Source: Sphagnum compactum (lineage: Eukaryota; Bryophyta; Sphagnopsida; Sphagnales). From it: a stretch of 64,000 nt of DNA. This document shows, piece after piece, positions 36,390 through 48,135 of the stretch (position 1 is the stretch's first letter; each line of letters begins with the position of its first letter). The translations under genes were made by a program, and so were the position numbers. The stretch lies in NCBI GenBank assembly GCA_965153455.1, contig OZ234504.1, forward strand, positions 1,488,001-1,552,000. The letters run 5' to 3'. The notes under the pieces are model-generated. The model was not told the DNA's origin, did no database searches, and worked only from the letters and a program-made list of their open reading frames with translations.

Positions 36390-37564
36390 GACAGGCCTAC
36401 ACTATGGGTAAGGTAACAAAAGTTCAGTGATCTGGAATACCCACCACATTTGGTTCATGATGAATTCCAACCAACTTAGTAGGCTATGAACTGAGACCGT
36501 GCCAAAATGGCACATTCCTAGATCTAGTCCCGAAGCTTTTCAGACTTTGGGAAGCTAATCAAATGAAATTTGTCAGATTTCAGATGAAGGAAACAACTAC
36601 TAGTAGCTTTTGCAGAATCAACACATCATTCCTGTGACCAAGAAATGACAATTAGTGGTGGTTTAAGTTGACCCTGGATGACCACAGGGTGGGGTAAATT
36701 AACCAATTTTGGTCCCTGGATGTGGTCCTTAATCCTACAATGCCCCGCGATCAGCAGAATGCCTCTTTGTCAGGATCAATGAAGCACCATTAGTGTGTGT
36801 TGTGTGTGTCTCTAGCAGCTGATTTGACTAGAATTTGGCTATTAATTATTCCAAATTTGACACACATTTTGAATATTGGGATTCTAAAAGAGGCATGCAT
36901 GTAACTAATAACGTTCATGCATTCTTGCAATTTGAAAATATGCCACAATCACAAAATGCTCACTATTGACAATAACTTGAAAGTAAAACTGAAAAGCATT
37001 GGATTCAAGATTTGGAGAAAAAATAGGAAGAAATAGGAGTGAAATGATAGTTGAAATACTAGTGGACCATACTTTAACGAAATAGTTAGGAAATCTAGCT
37101 TGTGAAAGAAACTTAATTTTGATGTTATATGATACTAAATATACAGGTCATATGTACATTTCATTGCCAGAATTTTTGAGAATGCATTGTTCCATTACCC
37201 AAATTGCAATATGAGTCAATCAAAACTTGCACAGAAAAAAGTTGGAAGTTGGAAACCTTCATTGGAATTTTGAACCTTAGAATCTAGATTACAATAAAAC
37301 ACCATGGAATGGTACCTATTAAAATTACACTTATTTCTCAGGGACCCACACAAACCATCTAAGGAAATAAATAACATAATTGTGTAAGGGTTTCAAATAT
37401 GAAGGAAAGAAGTCGCTAAATAAAATATTTTGATGAAATATGTTTTTTGAAATAGACAGCAAAGATCAAAACCCAAAAAAATAAAATTACAATGGAGTTG
37501 AAAGATCAAGTATAGGGGAAATGAATGAGGTGATTGGACGGTTTAGATCACCTTAATAGGGAGA
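36390..37564. other. Intergenic, no gene recognised
   Basis: Downstream of the VPS2 gene. AT-rich, with no significant open frame and no repeat match. Confidence 0.5.
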
Positions 37565-38235
37565 TTATACTGGATGCCCATTCTTACTCAGTTGTGGATG
37601 AACCTCAACTGAGTTAATATTTGGTTTCACCTTGGTAACCAATTCTGTAAGATGTAGGTCTCATATATAGGTAGATAGGTAGGAAAATAGGTAACTACTA
37701 GGTAGTAAGTAAATGGTTTATACAAAGGTAAGGGTTCTTTTTCCTACCTACCTACTAGCAACCTGCAAGTGGGTTGTTAGTAGGCAGGTAGTGTTTTCTT
37801 TTAAAAGCACTGAGCTAACCACCATGATTAGCTAGGGAACTGGAACCCAACAGAAAACTGTTTCCTGACCACTTACCATCCATCCTTCACAGTGCACTGG
37901 TGGGTGCTGGTTCACTATTGGCCTCTTTTAATAATCTTTTGAACCAGCACTTTGCGAGCGCACCATGAAGGATGGATGATGAGTAGTCAGGAAACAGTTT
38001 TCCGTTAGGTTCCAGTTCGGTAACCAACCATGGTAGTTAGTTCAGCTGCTTTTTTTTTGAAACTACCCACAAGCAAGCTGTTGGTAGGTAGGTAGTAAAA
38101 ACATCCATTACCTAAATAAAAACCAATACTTACCTGAAATTCTTACCTATTTTCCTTCCGTCCTACCTACCTATATATTGGACCTACTCCTTATAGCATG
38201 GGTTACCAGCATGGTGAAACCAGATATCTTTTAAG
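37565..38235. repeat. Foldback pair of repeat R4
   Basis: 37565-37925 is a direct copy of 22940-23290, and 37930-38235 is an inverted copy. The stretch from the GGTTTCACCTTGGTAACC phrase near 37623 to its reverse near 38205-38225 therefore forms a hairpin about 600 bp long overall. Both arms include the GTAGGTAG-rich middle. The arms have diverged, so it is not a recent perfect palindrome. Confidence 0.8.
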
Positions 38236-38797
38236 TCAATGTTAAAAGATAACAAAATGTTTCTCCATGGTATTCCAAGGTGTGAATGGATACAAAAGAG
38301 TTAAGTAACTTGTAGGTATATATATATATTTTTTTGTATTTTTTTAATATTCTTTTTGGGGGGCAAAATTTTGTCAAATTTCAACTTGCGAAATGTGATT
38401 TTGATATATTCAAAGGATTTTCCATCGAAAACAAATGACCAAAAATTTTCTAGATTTTGAAAAAAATAAAATTTCAAATCACTAAATTTTAATATGATAA
38501 GTTTGAGTCAGTAGCCAAGAATATAAAAGGATTCTGTTGGTTTTTTTTTGTTAACTTTATAACTAATATATAGCCAAATCTGGCTAAATCATCTTATGGA
38601 TGATCGCCACTTCAGCTACATCACAAAATTGGAAAAAGAAAACCCCCCTGCTTGCTTGTAGGTCAGTGCTAACTAACATAAATCATTTTCTTTAACATAA
38701 TGTAATCTAAATGTTAGCCTACAAAACTACTGAACCTTAACACTAGGTCTAACTGTAGTTTAAATTTTCAGAGGTTGAACATTTATCTATTAAGGAA

Positions 38798-38846
38798 GGT
38801 TGTTTGTTTGTTTGTTTGTTTGGTTTGGTTTGGTTTGGTTTGGTTT
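38798..38846 (+). repeat. TTTG then GGTTT microsatellite
   Basis: Five TTTG units grade into five TTTGG units just before repeat R3 copy 2. Confidence 0.9.
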
Positions 38847-39085
38847 GTTGGGCCCTTACCCCCACAGGGAACAGGGACTATCACATTGGATCCAACTTTT
38901 GGAAGTTTTACCTTATTAGAACCCGTTTCCACATTACATGAACTGGTTTCTTTGGTGAAAGTGTTTAGACTGTTTTAGATTTGGAATGAATTGTTTTGGT
39001 GTTCAGAGTGTGGACACAGTAAGTAGGTAGATGCACAACATCTTCTCTCTCTAATTGGTAGGGCCAGTGTGTGTTTTTGATGCCA
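38845..39085 (+). repeat. Dispersed repeat R3, copy 2
   Basis: Matches 22145-22370 as described there. A related tail with GAACCAGCACC..ATTCATGGATGATGG follows near 39290-39400. Confidence 0.8.
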
Positions 39086-39417
39086 CATTGTTTGTCACAT
39101 TGAGATCTCTCAAACCACAACATCTCCAGTTGTGCTCTTGGTATCACTGGAAGTCCGTGATGAGTGCAATGAGATGGTTTCGAAAGTTTCCACCTCTGAT
39201 GAAAAAAAAGTTATTGAGAATTGAACAATTTTTGACATTGAAAATTTCAATAAAATAAATACCAAAATTTTTTTTTAGAGAAATTCATGGACCAGAGTGA
39301 ACCAGCACCTAGAAATGCCATTCATGGATGATGGATGTAGCAGGCCATTCATAAGGCACCCACACCAACATGGGTACCTTCATCGTTCCCCGAGTTCTTG
39401 TGCCCTAACAATGGTCA

Positions 39418-39560
39418 TCTAAAATACACTACAAAAAAAATTAGGGCAAAGTTTTGCAAATTTTTTATTAAAATATAGTAATAAATCAATCTAAATACAC
39501 TACAAAAAAATAAATTAGGGCAGATTTTTGCAAATTTTTTAATTAAAATATAGTAATAAA
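39418..39560 (+). repeat. Tandem duplication of about 67 bp
   Basis: CTAAATACACTACAAAAAAA is followed by AATTAGGGCA..TTTTGCAAATTTTTTA and AAAATATAGTAATAAATCAA. The whole unit occurs twice in succession, from about 39419 and from about 39491. Confidence 0.85.
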
Positions 39561-40054
39561 TCAAAAAATGAAAGAGGTGAGCTTGGAAGGTGGGGTACAC
39601 TATAACTGAATGATCAGCAGCAACCAACCAACCCACTACTACTAACACCAACAACAACAACAAGAGTTGGACTTGAAATTGCTAACAAAAAGTCAGGATG
39701 TTAAATACATGCCCAACCAACTTTGCAGGTGTCAGTAGTGCATGCAAGTAAAGACAAATCAAAAGCTAGAACAGAAAAGAGAGTCAGCCAGGGATGTAAG
39801 TTGAGAGGTGATGACCTACAACTGCACTACTTACAATGTAAGCTTGAATCCACAACAGAAGCTTCGTTCAAAGTTACAACCGTTATAATACAATATGAGT
39901 ATTAGATCGATAGTGTTGCAGATCGCACCGAATTTAATTCGTTGTTCTTATTTAGTGTTTTGTCATGACCTTGGGTGAATTGCAAACCCACATTGATACC
40001 ACGATAAAAATTTAAAAATCTCAAAATTTATGTAAATCGCAAGTACCCTTAATC

Positions 40055-40254
40055 AGAGCATCTCTAGCTGTGAACTTATATCATTAAATTAGAGGACAAA
40101 GAATAGTAGAATAATGCAAAAATGGACCTTGACAAAAATGGAACTTTTAGGCTGAATGTTGCAGCCTTTTACGAGGGCGATATGAGTTAACAACTGAGTT
40201 TTCAGTAGTTGATCCATGAGTTCAAATGAGGGGGGCATTGTTGGAGATGCTCCT
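40055..40254. mobile_element. Small MITE with AGAGCATCTC ends
   Basis: Left end AGAGCATCTCTAGC and right end (reverse) AGGAGCATCTCCAAC form imperfect inverted termini 200 bp apart. The termini resemble the E1 MITE family, but the interior is different. No clear target duplication was seen. Confidence 0.55.
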
Positions 40255-40552
40255 AGTACTAAGAGATGGAGAAAAGAAAAAACAAACAAACAAACAAACA
40301 AATAGAAAAGAAAATGAGACAAGTTAAAGAGGAGGAAGGGGGGAGAATGGGTATTTAATGTGAGGGATTTGAAATAATTAAATATTACTCCATTTTCAAA
40401 TTCTTAGTTTCTCTCATAAAAAATACACACACACTTGGTGAAGTTGGAAGCTGTTGGGCATTTCAATTTTCCACACGTGTTTTGCAAACTTGAACTGGCA
40501 TTCATTTATAATGAAGTTATTATGAATGCCCAATTCCATTCCATCATGGCTG

Positions 40553-40618
40553 TAGAATGGCTGAATGAATGAGTGAATGATTGAATGAATGAATGAATGA
40601 ATGATGATGATGATGATT
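40553..40618 (+). repeat. GAAT/GAT microsatellite
   Basis: A run of GAATGAATGA units changing into GATGATGATG. A second GATGATGAGGAGGAGG run follows at 40820-40848. Confidence 0.9.
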
Positions 40619-40878
40619 TGCAACGAAAGAGATTGCACCAAAGTTGGTGCAAATTTAATTACTTGGGGGAGTGGATTCCAAGGAGTGCCAGGAAATTATT
40701 GTTGATTGTTGGGAAGGAAACATAGCAGGAAATTTGCTTGATCAACAAAAGTTTACAGTTTTGTTGTGGGTGGGAGAATTTTTTGGTGGTGGTGGAAGCC
40801 AAAGGAAGTTCAAGGATTGATGATGATGATGAGGAGGAGGAGGAGGAGAATGTCGTGGTGGTTGATGGTGGTATTGGT

Positions 40879-41258
40879 GATGATCCAGATTTTTAGTTTT
40901 GCAAGCTGCTCTTGATTCACATATATTTGCAACAACAACAAAAAAATCGGCTAAATTTGGTTTTTTTTCTTCTGAGGAGATAGATGGGTTTGTATGTGAG
41001 CAAGAGTAGTGCTGGTGGTGGTGTTGGTGGTGAAAGAAGAAGCAGAATGAGAAGAGAAGGAGTAGATATGATGATCCACAATTGTAGTTTTGCAAGCTGC
41101 TCTTGATGCACATATGTTTGCAACAATTGAAAGAAAAGATCTGCAAAATTGGTGTTTTTCTCTGGGGAGATACATGGGTTTGTGTGGGAGCAAGAGTAGT
41201 GTTGGTGGTGATGGGGGTGGTAGCAGAATGAGAAGAGGAGGAGCAAGTTTCTTGGAAA
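40879..41258 (+). repeat. 190-bp tandem duplication covering the gene start
   Basis: GATGATCCA begins the unit at 40879 and at 41069. Both units contain TAGTTTTGCAAGCTGCTCTT, an ATGGGTTTGT start context and GAGCAAGAGTAGTG. The second unit holds the presumed start codon (41174) of the downstream gene. The first holds a diverged start (40984) that opens a 40-codon upstream frame, beginning MGLYVSKSSAGGG and ending at 41106. Confidence 0.85.
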
Positions 41259-44200
41259 CACCAGATACTGATCCTCCCTCTTTCAGTGTCTTTCTCAACA
41301 ACTGTTCTGCTGCTTCTCTCTCTTCTTCTTCTTCTTCGTCGTCGTCGTCGTCTTCGCCACTCACCCCGAGAGATTCCCCCCCGCCTGCTTGCAATCGCCG
41401 TACTGAGGCGAGCTTGGAAGTGGCATCGAACAAGCTGGTGTCGCTTCAGGGAGTGAGGAAGATTGATGATGATTGGTCGTTTGTTCCTCCACATTTTGCA
41501 ATTGCAGAGTGGAGGAGGAGTAATAGCCGGGAAACTTCCTCCCTCAGAGCGACTTCCCTTCTCGAGGAATCCAGAAGCAAGGAGGTGGAAGTGCAAGTAA
41601 TGACACCCAACCTCAAGAGCACCACCCAGCTTGATCATCAGGTATGGTGAATGAATGCTGCAGTTGGGGAATTCTCTCTCTCTGCCTGCAACTCCCAAAA
41701 GCTTCCATTGCCAAGACACTCTCTTTCTTATACAAAGCAGAGTTGTACATCTTATGAGCATCAGCATCATGACAAAATTGTTCTTCTTCTCTTAGGAATG
41801 ACTCTCTGTCTCTGTCTGTCTGTCTGTCTCTCACTCATGGGTCCTACAGGGGAAGAAGAAGATGGGTGTGGAGAAAGAGCTGTGCATCAAGGGGTCACCT
41901 CTGAAACAACTGAATTCCAATGTGTTGTACTCTGTGCCTGGTTTCCCACTTACGAAAATGCCAGTTCAAGCAGTTGCTGACAATGGTAAGAGCATCTCCA
42001 GCAATGCTAAGTACGTGACCCTGCAAAAATATTTCTCACATCCAAGTTTATCTAAGAGCGCTCCCCACTGGTGCTCAGTATGTGACCCTGCAAATTAAAA
42101 TCCAATGAAGAAAAGTCAAAACATGCAGGTTTGGTTCAGCAAAATGGTTTTGGCCCAGCATTTTTGCACAGTTTGCTGCTGAGGCTGGTAGAATGCACAG
42201 CAAAGTCTAATGTGGCCTGCCAGAGAAGAAGAGTGTAATAAATAGGATCTGACTGCTGCTCCCTGTTTCTGATTGGCCAACCATAATGATCGATCCAGGT
42301 GCTTTGCTATTTGTAATAGTCTCCCACCTATTTATTTGCAGTCCCCGTTTTAGTTTTATGCATGCGGTTGGAAAAAATGAAGTAAATGACTAACCTTGGA
42401 TGTGAGAACTATTTTTGCAGGTTCACATACTGAGCACCACTGGAGATGGTCTAACAACTCTAGAGCAGCCATGGATAGGACCTCCTTGGGTCTTGCTAAT
42501 AGCACCCACCTGATGAAGTTTGCTTCAGATGAAAACTCCACAACAGCAGCTGATAGTCTAAAGCTCATGAAGAGTTTGCTGGCCATTCTGCATGAAGAAT
42601 ACCATCCTCGAACAGATTTGTGTCAAATGCACAACTCTGATGCACCACAAGAAAACAAGAACTGTGCAGATAGGAAGGAATCAGTGCAATTCTCATCACC
42701 AGTGACCACCATGGTGCAAATGAATCCAGTAATCCCTCCTGTCTCTGGGTGTGCTCCAGCATCTTCTGTTATGGTCAAAGATCATGTTGCATGCCCATCA
42801 TTAGGTGCAGCTTCTTTGGAAGATTCAGTGTTGTGCATTGAATTGCCTGCTGCTGAGCAGATTGAGGCAACCTCAAGGTGCAGCAGTGTAGTCAGAGGAA
42901 AGGTTTCAGAGGAGGTTTCAAAGGCTAGCCACAGTGCAGAAGGTGCAGAGGAGGTCAGTCCACATGTGAAGTCCAGAAAAATTCTTACACAACTGGATGA
43001 TTGTTGTGTGGAAGATGAACAAAAGAAGAACATGATTGTCGACCACCACAACTCCAGAGCGGGGCTTGACTATTCTCTAAGTGAAGTTCAGGATTTTGAT
43101 GACATTACTGGAGACCAGATGACATTCATAGAGATAGTGTTGAATGCAGAATCGGGGGGATTTGTTACAGAGATGACAACAGTTTGTTCCAACAGATCTG
43201 CAGCAGAGAAGCCCAATCAGCAAGAAGGATCTAGTCTACTGTCTGAAGGGGTGAAGCCAAGAAAGATTCAGGGCAAAAACATGGATCTTAGTTTAGGCTC
43301 AGACATAATTTCCACACTTGAGGTGGGGGAAGATTGTCACTGGCAAGCACAAACTCATGTCATGCAGCTAGAGAATGGGGATGAGGACACTCACAGCAGT
43401 GCAGCAGTGAGGAATAAGATTCTCCCAAATTCAAGAGAAATCTGCATTCAGGGATTTGATGCTCATGACAACTTGCAGCTTGAAGGAGAAAGTGCTGTCA
43501 AGCCTCTGCAAGACTCCTTTGCCGAGAAGCAATGTCAAGTCCCCATCGAGCAACACCCCACATTGCAAATTCCTGAGAAAAAGGAAACTTCACCATCTGA
43601 AATTCAACTCTTAGGTATTTCTGTGGAGTCAATGCCACAACATAATTTGCCTCTATTGCAGATTCAAGAGGTGCCAACATTGGCCTATGTTCCTGAATGC
43701 TTTACTAGTTTGGCGATTCCAGACGCTCAGGAACTAGAACATGATAGACATCATTCCTCAAAGGATGTTACAGATGTATATGGGGGTTCCAGCAGAGAGT
43801 GTGAGGCTGCTGCCAAGATCAAGGTTGGCAATCATTCTCCAGTGTTACAGAAACTTGTTGAGACTGCTGACACTACTCAACTGGATTTGGCTGCTCCAGT
43901 GTTGTCATGCACATGTTCAGATAGAGCAGAGGATGTCAATGAATTCCCTGAAGCAGACAAGCTCTCTGAGTGTTTACTAGCTTCCTTCACCAAGACTTCT
44001 CCTCCTGAAAGTGACAATGCAGGTTCTTCAGCAGATCTAGAAGCAGATAATATGAGCCAGTGCCCTGCTGGAGTTCATGCATTACAAGCCTTTCTTGAAC
44101 AGATGATCACAAGCAAAGATGACAGTTACACCCAAATGGACTGTGTTGCATCCCTCCATCTTCAGGATGAGGAATTTGGAGGCAACTTAGAAGAAGCTGC

Positions 44201-44468
44201 AATGAGAGCTGACTACCTCCATGGTAGTAGTACAACAACTGAGGACAACATAGCCGATCCTTTGTCTGTCACAACACCAAGCTCAACAACACCCTCCACT
44301 CCACAACTGTCAAGAGACACAAGTACTACGATCTCAGGTGCATCAAACCAACACCTGCAGCTTACCACCCACTTGCTTCCAGGGGCACTTTCAGCTGAGG
44401 AAATTGCAGAGATTTGGCGTGCATTTGGAGACAGCCTAGCCCCATTTTCTGCATCTTCCACTCCGTAA
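41174..44468 (+). CDS. Unrecognised 883-aa protein, probable N-myristoylated
   Basis: Exons 41174-41641, 41850-41985 and 42421-44468 (2652 nt), phases 0 and 1. I do not recognise a known domain. The start MGLCGSKSS fits N-myristoylation at Gly2 with Cys4 as a palmitoylation candidate, which would place it at a membrane. It was preferred over an in-frame ATG at 41114 because the Met-Gly-Leu start recurs in the 190-bp duplicate upstream. A Ser run lies near residues 50-65 and a DDDWSFVPPHFAIAEW segment near 106-121. The large third exon is acidic, low in structure and ends LSAEEIAEIWRAFGDSLAPF. Intron 2 is a MITE, and residues 203-212 (SHTEHHWRWS) are encoded by the element's right end. The gene model depends on splice consensus and frame only. 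Confidence 0.7.
41990..42451. mobile_element. MITE (family E1) forming intron 2
   Basis: Flanked by TAA at 41987-41989 and TAA at 42452-42454. It starts GAGCATCTCC and ends GGAGATGGTC. The inverted ends extend well inwards: GTGACCCTGCAAAAATATTT near the left end mirrors the reverse of the right end around 42385-42425. A second left-end-like sequence, TAAGAGCGCTCCCCACTGG, starts at 42053, so the left terminus is duplicated. The donor (G/GTAAGAG at 41985/41986) uses host GG, the TAA duplication and the element's first bases. The acceptor TTTTTGCAG/G at 42420 and a GACTAAC branch-point-like site near 42387-42394 lie inside the element. The interior matches the MITE at 18841-19210. Confidence 0.85.
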
Positions 44469-45857
44469 TTCTGTCAGAAAACCATGCATGATGCAATGTG
44501 ATATAATTCCTCGCAGATCAGATTCAAGCTAACCATTGTTTTGACTTGCCAATGAAGAAGTGTGCGCTCTGGCTACTGCACACCATCACAGCAATGCGAT
44601 TTCTTGTTCCATAGTTCATGTTGTTGGGTCAGGCGCGCTTAGTGGCTAATAGGTAGGTAGGTGCATGTGGATGGTTAGTACATATCCGACTGCCATAGTT
44701 AGCTATGGGACAGGAATACGACGAAGAAGTTGTTTTCTGTCCACACACATCCATCCTGCACGGTATACATGTGGCTTGCGGGTCCACTCTAGCCCAGCAA
44801 TATCATCACTCCTTCAATTGGTTTCATATCATGGTAACCCAAATCTCCCAACATAACCAACAAGTCCCCTTGCGAGGTGGAGCTTGTCTGAGGAGAAATT
44901 TGACCATTGTGACATTCAGGCATGAATGGAACAGATGTGGAAATACTAATTTTTTCAGCTTAAGTAAAGAAAGGTGAAAAATGAATTTTAAGGTAAGTGA
45001 AATTGAAAAAGAACCTTTGTCAAGTGCCAGGAGATGTGTGCCTGATGCTATTGAAACTAAGTAAGTTATGCACACAAAAGCAATCCACACAAATGGGTGT
45101 TACCTCAGTTCCAGAGACACTCCTTGGGGTAAATCACTCAAAACACATTAAAAACACTAGAAATCAGTTCACACAAAATTAGATTCCAACAACAAGCATT
45201 ATTACTACACAAATCTAACAAACAAACAAACAATCCAATTTGTGTTGTTTGATTCTAAAGGATAAGTAGCCCCTTATCATTTATAGTGGTTGTACAACTT
45301 GCTGCATTGATCTTATCCTAAATCAACCCTAAATTGAGAGATTGTACTCAAATGATTTTGAAAACTAATTTTCCAAAAAATGTGAGCAATGTTGATTTCA
45401 AAGTGTTCCTTATCTTATTAGAAAATCCCATATTCTTTAACATTTTTTCACATGGTTTTAAAAGAATGATGTATTTTTTTTATTTTTTCAAAAACACCAT
45501 TCTCTAGTTTTGGTAACATTGAGTGGGTCATATTCATCACACAAATTCTCTTGATCTTTTTATAGAAATTTTTTGGTTCATGTCAATGTGGCCATACTCT
45601 TGTATGGTGAGTTATGTTACATGATAGACCACATCATCTCCCAATGTTAGATTTCAAACATGTGAGGGTTGAATGATGGGGCATAAGTCCAAAATGTCAA
45701 CTTAACAATCTCATATATTTCCCTAACATGTCTACAAGGTAAACCAAATGTAATCCTATGTGGTGGAACAAAATTTGACCAGTCTTCATTGATGCTAACA
45801 ATATTTGTGTCATCTTTTATTTTGTAATAATCTCCATACATAAGAGTTATCCATAAT
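44469..45857. other. Intergenic, no gene recognised
   Basis: 44650-44785 is a diverged piece of repeat R4 (TAATAGGTAGGTAGGTGC, CACATCCATCCTGCAC). The rest is AT-rich with no match. Confidence 0.45.
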
Positions 45858-46205
45858 GTCACCCTCTTTTTTCACCCCATATCGGCTCTTCAGTGGTATC
45901 TGCAAAGTAAGGAAATTTTATTAAATCCCAGTATGAAATGCTGAAACTCAGCATTTAATGCACAAGGTTTGAGACTAATTATAGTAGTCCTACAGGTAGG
46001 AGCAGTGAAAATTATATGTAGCAGCAGTGGAGGCGCTCAGGCAAAATGAAAAACAGGATGAAATTCAGTTTACCCCCAAAATCGGTGGAAAAACTCATTT
46101 GGGTCCCAGTTATTTCATTTTGTAAAATTTTCATTCCCAGTTACACGTTCGATGGCCTATTATGCTGAAACTGACCGTTTTTGCCCCCTAATCGCCTGAC
46201 TTTAT
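45858..46205 (+). mobile_element. GTCACCCTG dispersed element, copy 3
   Basis: Starts GTCACCCTC, contains AAGTAAGGAAATTTTATTAA, CTGAAACTCAGCATTTAATG and GCAGCAGTGGAGGCGCTCAG, and ends CCCCCTAATCGCCTGAC. This is the most complete small copy in the window. Confidence 0.65.
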
Positions 46206-47486
46206 GGATAACTTTATAGAATTCCAATTGTCCTTAAAAGATGGTGCATTGCAATGATGGGGAATGGCATGCAACCATCACTATTGCAAGGATTCTTTTA
46301 CACCTGTGGTTTTATGCTTTCCTCTTAATTTTGGTTGGGGTGTAATATCATGTGTATCGTGCATATCTTTGAATTACTTGTGCATGCATTCAAAAATAAA
46401 TAATTGGATTCAAGACACATTCATGTGTCATACCTTATGTACATGTAATTGAACCTTGAAATAAAGGCATGCAAACATATTGATAATGTGTAGTTATGAG
46501 ATCAAGAATTCAAAGTAATTGGAATGTTTTCTTGATTATCATTGTTCAACCTCTTGGAGCACCCATGTTGTTTGATCCAATTTTTCAAGACACCTTTGTA
46601 TAGCAAAATAATTTAATAGTGTCTTAGTGTAGAACAACAATGCAATGATGGGAACTAATGGATAATGGGGTGCAATATTGGAGTGCAACAATGTAGTGGT
46701 GTAGTGGAAGGCACCGTGTAGATAGAAGCAAGTGGGAAATAAATAAGCAACACTAATTTAAATATTCATTTTCTAACTTTTCACATAGAACTACAAATTT
46801 ACACTATAATCTAGCTTATAGGCACTATCACAAGCTTTTCACTAAATGCCTTCCCACATGAGAGGTTATGACTTTCATGGGTGAAAACATAGTTAGGTGA
46901 ATTGTTTGGACTACCATAATTGTAATTTTTTTGGATTATATATGAATTTTAAATGCTGAATTACATCAACATTAACATTGTCAAATTTTTAATTATCCAT
47001 ATTGCAATAAAATTTAATGGAAATCATGTTGAAAATTATGAAAAAAATCTTTTAAAATAGTGGATTTGTATTGAACTTTTGAAATTAGATATTGTTTCAA
47101 TCATAAAATAAAATTTGACATGCGGACTCAAAGTATGACATAGTAAGGTTAATTCTTTATGAGAAAAATAGGACAGTGTCAAATGGCATGTATGTTTAAG
47201 GGTAAGATGCATTGTCATTTTCCTCATAGAAAAAAATCTGATTTTTTAGTTGAATATTGCATTATTAGTACTTTTCAATCAATTTCCCATTTGAAACTTC
47301 ATGTTTTTACTTGAATTTTCGTATAAGGGGGTAAGTATTGATTGGGTGGTGCCACTAATACCCACTTAGGGTTATAATTTTTAAAAAGTCCAAAAAATAT
47401 TTAAATAAAAATATTCAGATTTAATTTTAATTTTCCTTTTTATCCTATTTGTGCATTTATGTAACCAAGGTCCGATACTACACAAA
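46206..47486. other. Intergenic, AT-rich, nothing recognised
   Basis: No coding signal and no repeat match apart from simple AT-rich sequence. Confidence 0.5.
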
Positions 47487-47960
47487 GAGTGTGTCTCGCG
47501 TGGTGGCCTTGCCATTTACATTAAAAAGTATCTTAAGGCAAAAGAAGAAGAATTATGGAAACTCAAATATATTTCACCATGCAAAAATATAACCTTCAAA
47601 AAATCCTCTAAAAGAAACCAAAGAAAATCCTTCAAGATATATTATAACTCAATAATACTAATCTCAAGTTTCAACCCAAGACAAAACATCATCTTTCAAA
47701 AATCCTCATCTAAAAATAGACCTATTATTTATTACCTTATTACCTATTATTATTATTTATTAATAAAACAAAATATTGATATTATTTTAAATATTGCCAA
47801 ACATGATAAATATATTATAATGAGTCTAAACATGATATATTTATATAATGAGTCTAAACATGATAAACATGATATTGATATTATTTATTAAAAATAGACC
47901 TATTATTATTATTACCTTATTACCTATTATTATTTATTATTATTATTATTTAATAAATAT
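47487..47960 (+). repeat. Dispersed repeat R2, copy 2, with AT-rich tail
   Basis: 47487-47735 matches 18135-18385. It continues into a simple ATT/TTA-rich tail in which the phrase ATAATGAGTCTAAACATGAT is tandemly repeated (47816-47870). Confidence 0.75.
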
Positions 47961-48135
47961 TATTTTGTAAATTGTTTTACCCCTTCGCCACTAATTTTGT
48001 AAATTCAAGTGTGGGAAGATCTTACCTTACCTTACCTCAATTTGCAGTCCATTTAGGGTTCAGGGTTTAAGGAATCCTTTCCAAGGGAAAAACGGAGGGA
48101 GGCCTACGACTGACTTGCAAGAGCTTTCTTTGGTG

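Noticed and set aside
40742-41770. 342-codon open frame on the minus strand
   Set aside because: It is antisense to the first exon and leader of the 883-aa gene and consists of low-complexity His, Ser and Arg runs from GAT/GTG repeats. The plus-strand frame with in-phase splice sites is better supported.
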